Shown: positions 35,833 to 45,681, counted from the stretch's first letter. The stretch is 64,000 bases of DNA from Eubacterium sp. (GCA_017446095.1 JAFSRN010000018.1:25080-89079); one strand, 5' to 3'. Program-made: numbers and translations. The notes: generated by a model not told the origin, from the sequence alone.

Positions 35833-36789
35833 ATGATAGAAATTGATAAGCCTAATATCGAAATAGTAGATTTATCTACTCAGGGAAGCAGAAGCGTAGG
35901 TAAGTTTGTTGTTGAACCGCTTGAAAGAGGTTTCGGCACAACGCTCGGCAACTCAATGAGAAGAGTACTCCTCTCCTCACTTCCGGGTTACGCTATCACT
36001 TCCGTGAAGATTGACGGTGTTTTACACGAATTTTCAACAATTCCTCACGTTAAAGAGGATGTTACGGAGATTGTACTCAATCTCAAAAACGTAATCCTCA
36101 AAATCCACGATGAGGAAGCAAAAACGCTTTACATTGAAGCAAAGGGCGAGGGCGAAATTACTGCAGGCGACATCAAGCATGATGCCGATGTAGAGATTCT
36201 TAACCCCGATTTACACATTGCTTACCTCGACGAGGGCGCAAATGTTGTAATGGAACTCACTGCTGACAACGGCAGAGGCTACGTTCCCTGCGACAGAAAC
36301 AAGCAGCTGATGGAACTGCCTATCGGCACCATCGCAATCGATTCCATTTACACCCCTGTTCTCAAGGTAAACTACACTGTTGAAAACACGCGTGTCGGAC
36401 AACAGACCGACCTTGATAAACTTATTCTCGACGTAGAAACAGACGGTACAATTCCCGCTGACGAAGCAGCTTCACTCGCTGCAAAGATTCTCAACGAGCA
36501 CCTCAACCTCTTCGTTGACCTTTCAGAGGAAATGGGCAACGCGGAAATTATGGTTGAAAAGGACGACGACGCTAAAGAAAAGGCACTCGAAATGACTATT
36601 GAAGAGCTTGATCTTTCGGTTCGTTCGTTCAACTGCCTCAAGAGAGCAGGAATTAACACTGTTGAAGACTTGATCGGAAAATCCGAAGAAGATATGATGA
36701 AAGTCAGAAACCTCGGCAGAAAGTCGCTTGACGAAGTAGTCGGCAAACTTGCTTCCCTTGGTTTCAGACTCAGCAAGGAAGAGGACTAA
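35833..36789 (+). CDS. rpoA: RNA polymerase alpha subunit
   Basis: 318 residues. N-terminal assembly domain ([36 protein letters not shown]) and C-terminal domain of about 245-318 with helix-hairpin-helix ([33 protein letters not shown]) that binds UP elements and activators. Normal length. Confidence 0.97.
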   Translation: MIEIDKPNIEIVDLSTQGSRSVGKFVVEPLERGFGTTLGNSMRRVLLSSLPGYAITSVKIDGVLHEFSTIPHVKEDVTEIVLNLKNVILKIHDEEAKTLYIEAKGEGEITAGDIKHDADVEILNPDLHIAYLDEGANVVMELTADNGRGYVPCDRNKQLMELPIGTIAIDSIYTPVLKVNYTVENTRVGQQTDLDKLILDVETDGTIPADEAASLAAKILNEHLNLFVDLSEEMGNAEIMVEKDDDAKEKALEMTIEELDLSVRSFNCLKRAGINTVEDLIGKSEEDMMKVRNLGRKSLDEVVGKLASLGFRLSKEED

Positions 36790-36804
36790 AGGAGGGAATT
36801 TTCT

Positions 36805-37146
36805 ATGCCAGGTAGCAGAAAACTGGGCAGACCTACTGACCAAAGAAAGGCAATGCTCAGAGGATTAGTTACTTATCTTTTAGAGAACGGCAAGATTGAA
36901 ACAACCGTTACAAGAGCAAAGGAAGTTCGTGCGCTTGCAGAGAGAATGATTACTCTCGGCAAAAACGATACCCTTCATTCAAGAAGACAGGTGCTTGCTT
37001 ATGTTACTAAGGAAGACACTGTAAAGAAACTTTTTGATGAAATCGCTCCCCGTTATGAGGACAGAAACGGTGGTTACACTCGTATAATTAAAACAGGTCC
37101 ACGTCGCGGCGACGCAGCCGAGATGTGCATTATCGAACTTGTTTAA
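36805..37146 (+). CDS. rplQ: 50S ribosomal protein L17
   Basis: 113 residues. [36 protein letters not shown] and the end [26 protein letters not shown]. The last gene of the supercluster; a strong terminator follows at once. The ecfA/truA genes often found next are absent here. Confidence 0.97.
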   Translation: MPGSRKLGRPTDQRKAMLRGLVTYLLENGKIETTVTRAKEVRALAERMITLGKNDTLHSRRQVLAYVTKEDTVKKLFDEIAPRYEDRNGGYTRIIKTGPRRGDAAEMCIIELV

Positions 37147-37154
37147 ATGCTGAT

Positions 37155-37187
37155 AAGGCGCCCATTGGGGCGCCTTTTAGTTTTCAG
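37155..37187 (+). terminator. Terminator of the ribosomal supercluster
   Basis: AAGGCGCCC (37155-37163) pairs with GGGCGCCTT (37168-37176), loop ATTG, followed by TTAGTTTT. Confidence 0.9.
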
Positions 37188-37291
37188 TACTCAGTATTCG
37201 GTATTCAGTTGAAGATGGGCTTTGCCCATACCCTATTATTATTGCCGTGCGCAGCACCAACAAACTGAACGCCGAATACTCAATTCCGAAT
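37184..37291. repeat. Heptad-armed intergenic element (copy 6)
   Basis: Left arm 37184-37211: TCAGTAC, TCAGTAT, TCGGTAT, TCAGTTG. Right arm 37264-37291: ACTGAAC, GCCGAAT, ACTCAAT, TCCGAAT, the inverse of the left with drift. The core hairpin is ATGGGC-TTT-GCCCAT. The heptamer differs from that of the AATTGAG copies but the architecture is the same. Confidence 0.8.
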
Positions 37292-37293
37292 TA

Positions 37294-37322
37294 TTGTAAT
37301 TATCAATAAAATATGCTATAAT
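37294..37322 (+). promoter_or_regulatory. Promoter of the LRR exoprotein gene
   Basis: TTGTAA 37294-37299, a 17-bp spacer and TATAAT 37317-37322, directly next to the heptad element. The gene starts at 37356. Confidence 0.7.
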
Positions 37323-37355
37323 AAAATTTAACGTATCAGTAAAGGATGTGATGGA

Positions 37356-39239
37356 ATGAAAAAACGGCTCAGCCTTGTGCTTGCGCTTGTTCTGATTTTC
37401 TGCACGTCCTTTTCTTTTAATGCGTTTGGCACACAGTCTACCGACATTGCCAGAACGCAGATCGGCACAAGCGACATCTACTATGAATTTGACGCGTCAA
37501 CCGGTACGCTGACAGTAAGCGGCACGGGCGCAATCCCCGATATGAAGAACACAAGCACCTCGCAGCCGTGGTACAATTGGCGCTCGGACGGCAGTATCAG
37601 CCGCGTTGTTATAGGCGAGGGCATCACTGCAATCGGAACATATAATTTTTACAGTGTAAAGGCTACCGGCTTTACACTACCGAGCACGCTCAGGACAATC
37701 GGCAGGTATTCATTTTCGTCATCTTCAATCCGAAATGCGGCTCTGCCGTTCGGCGTTACGAGCATCGCCGCTAACGCTTTTGACACCTGCACCGAGCTTG
37801 CAAGCGTCACGCTTCCCGATTCGCTCAAAACTATCGCAGGAAACGCATTTAAGGTCTGCACTTCGCTTGAAGAAATTGAAATTCCGTACAGCGTAATGAG
37901 TATCGGCTCATACGCTTTTGACCGTTGCACCTCGCTTGAAACGCTGAAATTCAGCGCTATGACTGCATCTGTGAGCCTCGGCACTTATGCGTTTTATGAT
38001 TGCACTTCGCTCACAACGGTTGCCTTTCCGCAAAACGCAACGCTGTCCAAAAACGCATTCGGCTTTGGCAGAAGCGGTGCAATCAGCGGCGCCGAAATGC
38101 TTGTTTACGATTCATCAAACGCGCATATCTATGCCACATCAAACAGCATTTCGTATCAGATACTTGACGAAAAGTACGAGCTTGAGCTCGGCGTGCCCGA
38201 AACTGTTACATATGATGAAAACACGCTTGACAAGGCATACGCCTTTACATACACGCCTGACTTTTCAGGCACATATAACTTCTATTCACGCGGTGAAACA
38301 GATGTAAAAGCCGCGCTTTACAACGGCACGGATTTAATTGCAGAGAGCGACGATGTGTCCGGCACGGATCGCAACTTCTGCCTCACTGCAAACCTGACCG
38401 CAGGCGTTACATATACCTATAAAGTCAGCTCGATGATGTCGCAGGGCAGCGCCACTGTTATTGTTTACCCTGATGAGATTCAGTCGTTTGATGTTATCGG
38501 CTCGCTTACCTTCAACGCTTCGGACGGCTTCCATTCAACCGATACCGCATACTTCCCGATTGTGGACAGCGCGCTGTCCGACTTCATTCTTGATATCCGT
38601 TTTGCAGGTGGCTATTCTGACAAAATCTACTACAAGTCGGGCTACTTCAATAACAGGCAAATCGCGCTTGCGGATACGCAGACCACGCATCCGTTCACCT
38701 GCGGCGAGAATGCTCAAACCGTTGCAATAGGCGAGGTTACAAGCGATTTCGCCGTTTATGTTAACCACGAATACACTGCCACGGTTGTGCCGTATACCGC
38801 CTATGAGGATGGCTATACGCTGCACACCTGCATTCTTTGCGGCGACAGTTACAAGGACGAGTTTGTGCCCACGCCTGCCGTTACGGTAAGCGGCAGATGT
38901 ATGCTTGCAACTGCGCCCGACGGCAGCTATAGCAGCGATTTTCCGCTTGATAACATAACCGTCACGTTCCAGGGCAACACCTACCACACCGACGAAAACG
39001 GCTATTTTTACTTCCGCACCTTCTTAAACGGCGAGCTTATGCTCAGCAGCCCTTACTGCGACAGTATTGCCCTTACCGTAAACGAGGGCGAGGACGCCGA
39101 ATTCGGCGTGATTCCTATGGCGGCGTACGATTTCAACCGCGACGGTTACATCAACGGGCGCGACCTTGCTGTGTTCAAAACCGAGCTGCAGGACGACCTC
39201 GGCAAGGATTATTTCAGCAGTGCCGTCAACTTTATGTAA
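37356..39239 (+). CDS. Secreted BspA-like leucine-rich repeat protein
   Basis: 627 residues. Signal peptide of about 1-27 (MKKRLSLVLALVLIFCTSFSFNAFG). A GTLTVSGTGAIPDM motif, then LRR_5-type repeats of about 85-235 (FTLPSTLRTIGRYSFSSSS, SVTLPDSLKTIAGNAF, IEIPYSVMSIGSYAFDRC). Beta-rich domains follow, including a carboxypeptidase-regulatory-like one near 520-580 (ITVTFQGNTYHTDENGYFYF). The C terminus DFNRDGYINGRDLAVFK is one dockerin-like calcium loop; a second is not evident, so cohesin binding is uncertain. Probably a surface or secreted adhesin; ligand unknown. Confidence 0.8.
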   Translation: MKKRLSLVLALVLIFCTSFSFNAFGTQSTDIARTQIGTSDIYYEFDASTGTLTVSGTGAIPDMKNTSTSQPWYNWRSDGSISRVVIGEGITAIGTYNFYSVKATGFTLPSTLRTIGRYSFSSSSIRNAALPFGVTSIAANAFDTCTELASVTLPDSLKTIAGNAFKVCTSLEEIEIPYSVMSIGSYAFDRCTSLETLKFSAMTASVSLGTYAFYDCTSLTTVAFPQNATLSKNAFGFGRSGAISGAEMLVYDSSNAHIYATSNSISYQILDEKYELELGVPETVTYDENTLDKAYAFTYTPDFSGTYNFYSRGETDVKAALYNGTDLIAESDDVSGTDRNFCLTANLTAGVTYTYKVSSMMSQGSATVIVYPDEIQSFDVIGSLTFNASDGFHSTDTAYFPIVDSALSDFILDIRFAGGYSDKIYYKSGYFNNRQIALADTQTTHPFTCGENAQTVAIGEVTSDFAVYVNHEYTATVVPYTAYEDGYTLHTCILCGDSYKDEFVPTPAVTVSGRCMLATAPDGSYSSDFPLDNITVTFQGNTYHTDENGYFYFRTFLNGELMLSSPYCDSIALTVNEGEDAEFGVIPMAAYDFNRDGYINGRDLAVFKTELQDDLGKDYFSSAVNFM

Positions 39240-39256
39240 ATTTTACATCTCACGCC

Positions 39257-39285
39257 TTGAATTAAAACTTAAAATAAAGTATAAT
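39257..39285 (+). promoter_or_regulatory. Promoter of the purE-M-N-O-D cluster
   Basis: TTGAAT 39257-39262, a 17-bp spacer and TATAAT 39280-39285, with purE at 39317. No guanine/adenine riboswitch fold was recognised in the short leader. Confidence 0.7.
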
Positions 39286-39316
39286 ACTACAAATTATTTT
39301 TAAGGGGGACTACCTG

Positions 39317-39814
39317 ATGAAAAAAGTTGCAATCATTATGGGTTCGGACAGCGACCTTCCAATCGTAACACCTGCGATTAAAACGCTCGGCGAACTTGGA
39401 ATAGAAACAGAGGTAAGAGTAATGTCTGCGCACCGCACACCCGAAGCGGCGCACGACTTTTCCAAAAACGCTATTGCAAACGGCTTTGGCGTTATTATTG
39501 CTGCGGCAGGTATGGCGGCGCACCTCGGCGGCGTGCTTGCGGCTTCAACCAATCTGCCCGTTATCGGCATTCCGTGCTCTGCAAAGGTGCTTGACGGTAT
39601 GGACGCAATGCTTGCAACGGTTATGATGCCGCCCGGTATCCCTGTTGCAACAGTTGGCGTTAACGCGGCTAAAAATGCGGCGCTTCTCGCTGCAGAGATA
39701 CTTGCAGTCGGCGACGACGCACTTATGCAAAAACTCATCGATATGCGCGCAGATATGGCAGCGCAGGTAGAGGCGAAGGATAAAGCATTACAGGAAAAGC
39801 TTAAAGAATTATAA
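39317..39814 (+). CDS. purE: N5-carboxyaminoimidazole ribonucleotide mutase
   Basis: 165 residues, class I PurE. GSDSDLPIVTPAIKTL at the N terminus, SAHRTPEAAHDF and AAGMAAHLGGVLAA are the active-site motifs. It converts N5-CAIR to CAIR in purine synthesis; purK is not in the window. First gene of the purine cluster. Confidence 0.95.
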   Translation: MKKVAIIMGSDSDLPIVTPAIKTLGELGIETEVRVMSAHRTPEAAHDFSKNAIANGFGVIIAAAGMAAHLGGVLAASTNLPVIGIPCSAKVLDGMDAMLATVMMPPGIPVATVGVNAAKNAALLAAEILAVGDDALMQKLIDMRADMAAQVEAKDKALQEKLKEL

Positions 39815-39846
39815 TTCGGAATTCGGAGTTCGGAATTCGGAATTTC
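39813..39846. repeat. Solo heptad array between purE and purM (copy 7)
   Basis: AATTCGG, AATTCGG, AGTTCGG, AATTCGG in perfect 7-base register from 39813 to 39840, then AATTTCGGACG. It starts inside the purE stop codon. TTTGACGAAAGGAG follows and holds the purM ribosome-binding site. Confidence 0.75.
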
Positions 39847-39880
39847 GGACGGCAAGACGTCTTTGACGAAAGGAGTCAAT

Positions 39881-40918
39881 ATGAATAAAAGTTACAGCGA
39901 CAGCTACGCAGCAGCAGGCGTAGACGTTACGGCGGGCTACGAATCTGTTGAACTGATTAAATCACACGTTAAGCGCACCGCGATTCCCGGCGTTATCGGC
40001 GGAATCGGCGGCTTCGGCGGTATGTTTGAACTGCCGTGGGGCGACTATAAAAACCCCGTTCTTGTTTCAGGCACGGACGGCGTCGGCACCAAGCTCAAGC
40101 TTGCCTTCCTTATGGATAAGCACGACACAATCGGTATCGACTGCGTTGCTATGTGCGTTAACGACGTTGCGTGCAGTGGCGCAAAACCGCTGTTCTTCCT
40201 TGATTACATCGCGTGCGGAAAGAACTATCCCGAAAAGATTGAGCAGATTGTCAAGGGCGTTGCGGAGGGCTGCGTGCAGTCCGGCTGCGCACTCGTTGGC
40301 GGCGAAACTGCTGAACACCCCGGACTTATGCCCAATGAGGAATACGACCTTGCAGGCTTCACCGTAGGCATCGGCGAAAAGGACAAGCTTGTGTCCGGCG
40401 AGCATCTTAAGGCAGGCGACGCGCTTATCGGCGTTGCTTCCTCGGGCGTGCACTCAAACGGATTCTCGCTTGTGCGCAAGGTGTTCAACATCGGCGAGGA
40501 TACAATCGGCGTGCATTATGACGAACTCGGCAAAACGCTTGGAGAAGAGCTTATCACGCCCACACGCATTTACGTTAAGCCGCTTCTTGCGCTTATGGAC
40601 AGCGTGCGCGTAAACGCGATTTCGCACATCACGGGCGGCGGCTTCTATGAGAATGTGCCGCGTATGCTGAATGACAGCACGCTTGCGGTTATAGAAAAAG
40701 ATAAGTGCCACAAAAAGCCGATTTTCGACCTTATTCAGAAGGTCGGCGGCATCAGCGAGCACGATATGTACAACACGTTTAATATGGGCACAGGTCTTGT
40801 TATCGCAGTTGACAGCGACAAGGCGGACGAGGCTGTGAGCATCCTCACAGACTGCGGCGAACAGGCTGCCGTTATAGGCGAAATCAAAAGCGGCGAAAAG
40901 GGAGTAGAACTCGTATGA
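39881..40918 (+). CDS. purM: Phosphoribosylformylglycinamidine cyclo-ligase
   Basis: 345 residues, AIR synthetase. [55 protein letters not shown] and [17 protein letters not shown] are conserved. ATG 39881 after AAAGGAG. Its stop overlaps the purN start (ATGATG). Confidence 0.95.
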   Translation: MNKSYSDSYAAAGVDVTAGYESVELIKSHVKRTAIPGVIGGIGGFGGMFELPWGDYKNPVLVSGTDGVGTKLKLAFLMDKHDTIGIDCVAMCVNDVACSGAKPLFFLDYIACGKNYPEKIEQIVKGVAEGCVQSGCALVGGETAEHPGLMPNEEYDLAGFTVGIGEKDKLVSGEHLKAGDALIGVASSGVHSNGFSLVRKVFNIGEDTIGVHYDELGKTLGEELITPTRIYVKPLLALMDSVRVNAISHITGGGFYENVPRMLNDSTLAVIEKDKCHKKPIFDLIQKVGGISEHDMYNTFNMGTGLVIAVDSDKADEAVSILTDCGEQAAVIGEIKSGEKGVELV

Positions 40919-41544
40919 TGAACATTGCTGTGTTTGTGTCGGGCGGCGGCACCAACCTGCAGGCGCTGATTGACGCGCAGGACAGGGGAGAGATTAAAAA
41001 CGGAAAAATCACCTTTGTGCTTGCTTCAAACGACGGCGCCTACGCGCTTGAAAGAGCAAAAAAAGCAGGCATAGAAAGCACTGTTGTCAGCCGCAAAAGC
41101 TACGCCACCAAAGAGGAATACGACAAGGCGATTCTTAAAGAGCTTGACGGCAGGAACATTGATTTAATTGTGCTTGCAGGCTTTCTGTCAATCCTCGGCG
41201 AAGAGCTTGTCAGCACATACCGCAACAGAATTATAAACATTCACCCGAGCCTTATTCCGCTGTTTTGCGGCGACGGCTTTTACGGCAAAAAGGTACACAC
41301 CGCCGTGCTTGAAAGCGGCGTTAAGGTAACGGGCGCAACCGCGCATTTTGTTAATGAAATCACTGACGGCGGCGCAATTATCCTGCAAAAGGCTGTGCCT
41401 GTTGAGCAGGGCGATAACGAGGATATCCTGCAGTACCGCGTAATGCGCCAGGCAGAGTGGGAGATACTTCCCAAAGCGGTGTCGCTTTTCTGCGAAGGCA
41501 GAATAAAGATTAACGGAAATAAAACAGAAATAATACAGAATTGA
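40915..41544 (+). CDS. purN: Phosphoribosylglycinamide formyltransferase
   Basis: 209 residues. Folate-dependent GAR transformylase. [15 protein letters not shown], the catalytic region [11 protein letters not shown] and [19 protein letters not shown] with the active Asp. Start ATG 40915 overlaps the purM stop. The TGA stop lies inside the following 7-mer array, so the C-terminal residues may have been altered by the repeat. Confidence 0.95.
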   Translation: MMNIAVFVSGGGTNLQALIDAQDRGEIKNGKITFVLASNDGAYALERAKKAGIESTVVSRKSYATKEEYDKAILKELDGRNIDLIVLAGFLSILGEELVSTYRNRIINIHPSLIPLFCGDGFYGKKVHTAVLESGVKVTGATAHFVNEITDGGAIILQKAVPVEQGDNEDILQYRVMRQAEWEILPKAVSLFCEGRIKINGNKTEIIQN

Positions 41545-41657
41545 GAGTTGAGAATTGAGAATTAATGGCGGGACACCCGCACCCGATAATATAAATTTAG
41601 GTGTGGACGGAGTCCACCCGAAATTCTCCATTCTCCATTCTCCATTTTCAATTCTTT
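41539..41657. repeat. Heptad-armed intergenic element, short form (copy 8)
   Basis: Left arm 41539-41559: AATTGAG, AGTTGAG, AATTGAG. Right arm 41623-41657: ATTCTCC three times, ATTTTCA, ATTCTTT. Core stems GCGGG-ACA-CCCGC and GTGGAC-GGA-GTCCAC, ATAATATAAATT between. It ends in TTTCGACAAAGGAG before the next gene. Confidence 0.85.
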
Positions 41658-41674
41658 CGACAAAGGAGAAAAAT

Positions 41675-42376
41675 ATGAATACAGTATCACTTGCAAATGA
41701 ACTGAGCACCAACACATACCCGGGAAGGGGAATTGTAATCGGCAAGAGCAAGGACGGCAAATACGCTGTGATTGCTTACTTCATCATGGGCAGGAGCGTT
41801 AATTCGCGCAACAGAATTTTTGAGGAAAACGACCGCGGCGGCATCCGCACAAAGGCTTTTGACGAAAGCAAGATGGAGGATCCGCACCTTATTATCTACA
41901 ATCCCGTGCTTAAGCTCGACGGCAAAACAATCGTAACAAACGGCGACCAGACTGACACTATCTACGATTTTATGCAGGAGGGTCACTGCTACCGTCACGC
42001 GCTTTTAACACGCGAGTATGAGGACGACGCGCCTAACTACACGCCCAGAATTTCGGCTGTTGTTAAGCCAAACGGCGACTACGTTATGTCCATCCTCAAG
42101 TCAAATATGGGCATGCCCGAGTGCGTGAGATATTTCTATGAATACCCTGCACACGCAGGACTCGGTCACTTTTTGCACACCTACAAGTGCGACGGCAATC
42201 CGATTCCGTCCTTTGAGGGTGAGCCGACACCCGTAGAGATTGACGGTGATATTGACACCTTCACCGCAATGGTATGGGATAACCTCAACGAGGATAATAA
42301 AGTATCGCTTTTCACCCGTTTTATTGATTTGGAAAACGGCACGGAAGAAACAAGGATAATCAACAAGAATCAGTAG
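41675..42376 (+). CDS. purO: IMP cyclohydrolase, PurO type
   Basis: 233 residues. It resembles the PurO family first found in archaea (NTYPGRGIVIG, YFIMGRSVNSRNRIF, DPHLIIYNPV, NGDQTDTIYDF, PNYTPRISAVV). PurO closes FAICAR to IMP and is unrelated to the usual PurH. Its place between purN and purD supports a role in purine synthesis. A separate AICAR formyltransferase must be elsewhere. ATG 41675 is used; the frame's extension back to 41555 translates the repeat. Confidence 0.88.
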   Translation: MNTVSLANELSTNTYPGRGIVIGKSKDGKYAVIAYFIMGRSVNSRNRIFEENDRGGIRTKAFDESKMEDPHLIIYNPVLKLDGKTIVTNGDQTDTIYDFMQEGHCYRHALLTREYEDDAPNYTPRISAVVKPNGDYVMSILKSNMGMPECVRYFYEYPAHAGLGHFLHTYKCDGNPIPSFEGEPTPVEIDGDIDTFTAMVWDNLNEDNKVSLFTRFIDLENGTEETRIINKNQ

Positions 42377-42480
42377 AATTGAGAATGTAGAATTTCGGGT
42401 GCTGTGCACAGCAATTATAATTGGGTGTGGGCAAAGCCCACCATTAATTCTCAACTCTCAATTCTCCATTCTCAATTAAA
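42377..42480. repeat. Heptad-armed intergenic element, short form (copy 9)
   Basis: Left arm: AATTGAG, AATGTAG, AATTTCG (42377-42397). Right arm 42446-42480: AATTCTC, AACTCTC, AATTCTC, CATTCTC, AATTAAA. Core: GTGGGC-AAA-GCCCAC and GCTGTGCACAGC, with CAATTATAATTGGGTG between. Confidence 0.82.
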
Positions 42481-42492
42481 AAAGGAGCATTT

Positions 42493-43773
42493 ATGCGTAT
42501 TTTAGTAATCGGCGGCGGCGGTCGCGAACACGCTTTGATAAGAAAAATTAAGCAGTCACCCAAGGTGGACTACATTGCCTGCACACCCGGCAACGGCGGT
42601 ATTTCGTACGATGCGGAGTGCTTTGATGTCGGCGCTTGCGATATTGACGGCGTGGTTGCGCTTGCAAAGCAAATCAGCGCAGACCTCGTTGTAGTTGCAC
42701 CCGACGACCCGCTTGTGCTCGGTATGGTTGACGCTCTCAACAAAGAGGGCTTTGCAACCTTCGGTCCAAACGCAGCGGCAGCGATTATTGAGGGCTCAAA
42801 GGTGTTCTCCAAAAACCTTATGCTCAAGTACGGCATCCCGACTGCAGAGTACAAGGTGTTTGACAATCCGCAGGACGCGATTGATTATATTACCGAAAAG
42901 AACGAATTTCCCACCGTTATCAAGGCGGACGGACTCGCGCTCGGCAAGGGCGTTCTTATCCCCGAAACGCTTGACGATGCCGTTGCAGGCGTAAAAGAGA
43001 TTATGGAGGACAAGGTTTTCGGCGACAGCGGCAACAACATCGTTGTTGAGGAATTCCTCACAGGTCCCGAGGTTTCCGTGCTTGCGTTTACGGACGGCAA
43101 CTGCGTTAAGCCTATGGTTTCCTCTATGGACCACAAGCGTGCTCTTGACGGCGACAAGGGGCTCAACACAGGCGGTATGGGCACGGTTTCACCCAACCCG
43201 TACTACACCGACGAGGTTGCCAAGGAGTGTATGGAAAAAATCTTTATCCCCACTATCGAGGCTATGAATAAAGAGGGCAGAACCTTCAAGGGCTGCCTGT
43301 ACTTCGGCTTGATGATTACGCCTAAAGGTGCAAAGGTTATCGAGTATAACTGCCGTTTCGGCGACCCTGAAACGCAGGTTGTTCTGCCGCGCCTTAAGAC
43401 GGATATTGTGGAGATTTTTGAGGCTATAAACAACGGCACGCTTGCAGACCTCGACATCGAGTGGTCTGACGAAGCCTGCACCTGCGTAATTATGGCGTCG
43501 GGCGGCTACCCGAAATCGTACCCCAAGGGCATCGAAATCACAGGCCTTACGGACGGTCAGCTTGACGGCGTTACCGTGTACCACGCAGGCACCGCAATCA
43601 AGGACGGCAAGCTCGTAACCTCGGGCGGCAGAGTGCTTGGCGTAACTGCGCTCGGCGAGGATTTGCCTGCCGCACTTGCAAAATCTTACGACGCAGTTAA
43701 GGCGATCAATTTCGACGGCGCGCACTATCGCAAGGACATCGGCAAGCGCGCTTTAGAAGCAAATTGCAACTAA
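42493..43773 (+). CDS. purD: Phosphoribosylamine-glycine ligase
   Basis: 426 residues. GGGGREHALIRKI at the N terminus, an ATP-grasp fold (FPTVIKADGLALGKGVLI, VEEFLTGPEVSVLAFTDG), and CRFGDPETQVVLPRL. It joins phosphoribosylamine and glycine. Last gene of the purine cluster; the upstream repeat carries the GGAG ribosome-binding site edge. Confidence 0.95.
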   Translation: MRILVIGGGGREHALIRKIKQSPKVDYIACTPGNGGISYDAECFDVGACDIDGVVALAKQISADLVVVAPDDPLVLGMVDALNKEGFATFGPNAAAAIIEGSKVFSKNLMLKYGIPTAEYKVFDNPQDAIDYITEKNEFPTVIKADGLALGKGVLIPETLDDAVAGVKEIMEDKVFGDSGNNIVVEEFLTGPEVSVLAFTDGNCVKPMVSSMDHKRALDGDKGLNTGGMGTVSPNPYYTDEVAKECMEKIFIPTIEAMNKEGRTFKGCLYFGLMITPKGAKVIEYNCRFGDPETQVVLPRLKTDIVEIFEAINNGTLADLDIEWSDEACTCVIMASGGYPKSYPKGIEITGLTDGQLDGVTVYHAGTAIKDGKLVTSGGRVLGVTALGEDLPAALAKSYDAVKAINFDGAHYRKDIGKRALEANCN

Positions 43774-43800
43774 TAGTTACAAAATTATTACAAAAAGTTG

Positions 43801-43829
43801 TTGACAATTATACCCCAAGCAATTATACT
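43801..43829 (+). promoter_or_regulatory. Promoter of the adaptor-permease operon
   Basis: TTGACA 43801-43806, a 17-bp spacer and TATACT 43824-43829. A run TATTATTATAATATAG follows at 43837 and could act as an extra -10. The gene starts at 43876. Confidence 0.7.
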
Positions 43830-43875
43830 TAAGTTGTATTATTATAATATAGAACAACTCTAAGAGGTCGATATT

Positions 43876-45669
43876 ATGGCTACAATCAGAAAGAGTAACA
43901 AGAAAAAAATTATCATTCCGATTTGCATAGTTCTGGTAATCGCACTGGTTGCCGGTACTGTTTTTGCTATTTCGGAAAAGAACAAGACCGTTACCGTTTC
44001 CCTCAGCGAAATCGGCACGGGCGAGATTGTGGAAAGCATTAACGCCACGGGCGACATCACTTCCGGCGCAAGCAAGGAATTCAAAGCCGCTACCGTTGCG
44101 CAGTGCAAGGACGTTTACGTTAAAGTCGGCGACTATGTTAAAAAAGGTCAGAAGCTTGCAACGTTTTCCACCGAAGAGCTTGACGGTCAGATTGCCTCGC
44201 TTGAAGCAAGCTACAGCGATGCTTACAGCGCTTACCACACTGCGCTGAACAATCAGGCGCAAAACAGCGCAAAACTCAGGCAGGTTAACAAGCAGATTAA
44301 ACCGCTTGAAAAGCAGGTTGCAAAGCTTAAAAAGAAGACGGCTACCACTAAAAAAGAAGCCACAACCAAAAAGGTGACTACCAAAAAGGCTGCAAGCAAA
44401 ACAACCACCAAGCCTTCCGCTTCGAGAAAGCGCATAATTACAACCTCGGATAAAGCAAGTTCCTCATCAGACGGATCAAGCAGCAATTCTGCCAACATCA
44501 CAAACGGCACGAGGAACGATACTATCATTACCAACAGGTCAACAGACATCTCCGGCGATCTTGAGGACGCTGTTAAGGCGCTTGAGGAACTGGCTGAAAC
44601 GATTTCCAAACTCAGTGACGACGTTACCACCACAAACGCTATCACGCGTGAGGTTATGAACCGCATTGCCAAGGAACTTGACAGCGGCAACTACTCACCT
44701 GACGCTATCGCAGACGCAGCAGGCAAGGCAATGAGCGACGCTATCAAGCAGGGACTTATTGATGAAACAAAGCTTGTTATTGAAAGCGGAGTAGCAGTTG
44801 AGATGGTTGAAAAGGCTGTAAGGTCAGTTGACTGGCAGGGCATGGGCAAGGCGATTGCAGGCAGCGATAACGTTTCTCTTACAACCGCAGAGCTTCAGCT
44901 CACAGCACTTTACGCACAACGCGAGCTGTTTACAGTCGGCTCAAGCGGCACGACTCTCAACGCGCAGAAGCAGGCGATGAACGCCACCAAGAGCGCGCTT
45001 GACACACTTAAAAAATCACAGGAACAGCTGCAGGCAGGCTGGGTTTCAACAATGGACGGCGTTGTTACCGAATGTTCGGTAATGTCAGGTCAGCAGACCT
45101 CGGCGCTGCAGACAGGTATGAAGATTGAAAATCTTGACAAAATGGCAGTCAAGATTTCACTCGGCGAATACGATGTGCACAAGGTTTCGGTTGGTATGAA
45201 GGCAAATATCACCACCGCATACGGCAAGTACTCGGGCGAAATCCTCAGCATCGCACCCACGGCAACAGGCTCATCAAGCAGCTCTATGCTTGATTCCGTC
45301 GGCTCAATGGCAGGCGTAAGCGGTCTTTCCTCACTTACGGAAAAGGGCGCAGGCGTTGAGTGCATAGTGTCCGTTGATAACCCTGACGATAATATCATCG
45401 TAGGCTTTGAAGCAAATGTAGAAATTAAAACAGGCACCTTCTCAGACGTGCCCACAGTTCCGATTGAATCAATCGTGCTTGAAAAGGACGGCTCGTACGT
45501 TTACCTTTACGATGAGGAAAACGAAACCGTTACAAAAACAAAGATTGAAGTCGGCGCACATTCCGACTTTGCATATGAGGTAAAGAGCGGACTTAAAGTC
45601 GGCGACAAGATTGTTTCCACCCCGGGTCAGGACTACGAGGAAGAAACATTTAAAGTTAAAGTCAAGTAA
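43876..45669 (+). CDS. HlyD/MacA-like membrane fusion protein with low-complexity insert
   Basis: 597 residues, far longer than the usual 350-450. One N-terminal membrane helix (about 12-32), a biotinyl-lipoyl-like half (GDITSGASKEFKAATVAQCKDVYVKVGDYVKKGQKLATFS), a coiled-coil arm, then about 200 residues of insert: Lys/Thr-rich (TTKKEATTKKVTTKK), Ser-rich and helical. The second half-lipoyl and beta-barrel domains follow (WVSTMDGVVTECSVMSGQQ, LEKDGSYVYLYDEENETV). It is extracytoplasmic and partners the next gene, a MacB-like permease. The cargo is unknown. Confidence 0.82.
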   Translation: MATIRKSNKKKIIIPICIVLVIALVAGTVFAISEKNKTVTVSLSEIGTGEIVESINATGDITSGASKEFKAATVAQCKDVYVKVGDYVKKGQKLATFSTEELDGQIASLEASYSDAYSAYHTALNNQAQNSAKLRQVNKQIKPLEKQVAKLKKKTATTKKEATTKKVTTKKAASKTTTKPSASRKRIITTSDKASSSSDGSSSNSANITNGTRNDTIITNRSTDISGDLEDAVKALEELAETISKLSDDVTTTNAITREVMNRIAKELDSGNYSPDAIADAAGKAMSDAIKQGLIDETKLVIESGVAVEMVEKAVRSVDWQGMGKAIAGSDNVSLTTAELQLTALYAQRELFTVGSSGTTLNAQKQAMNATKSALDTLKKSQEQLQAGWVSTMDGVVTECSVMSGQQTSALQTGMKIENLDKMAVKISLGEYDVHKVSVGMKANITTAYGKYSGEILSIAPTATGSSSSSMLDSVGSMAGVSGLSSLTEKGAGVECIVSVDNPDDNIIVGFEANVEIKTGTFSDVPTVPIESIVLEKDGSYVYLYDEENETVTKTKIEVGAHSDFAYEVKSGLKVGDKIVSTPGQDYEEETFKVKVK

Positions 45670-45681
45670 GAGGGATTTGTT

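Noticed and set aside
39240-39316. Purine riboswitch before purE
   Set aside because: The leader after the promoter is only about 30 nt, too short for an aptamer.
39813-39846. Tandem array considered as a CRISPR remnant
   Set aside because: Units are 7 bases with no spacers, and no cas gene is in the window.
41555-41674. N-terminal extension of the IMP cyclohydrolase
   Set aside because: It translates the intergenic repeat; ATG 41675 has AAAGGAG and the family start.
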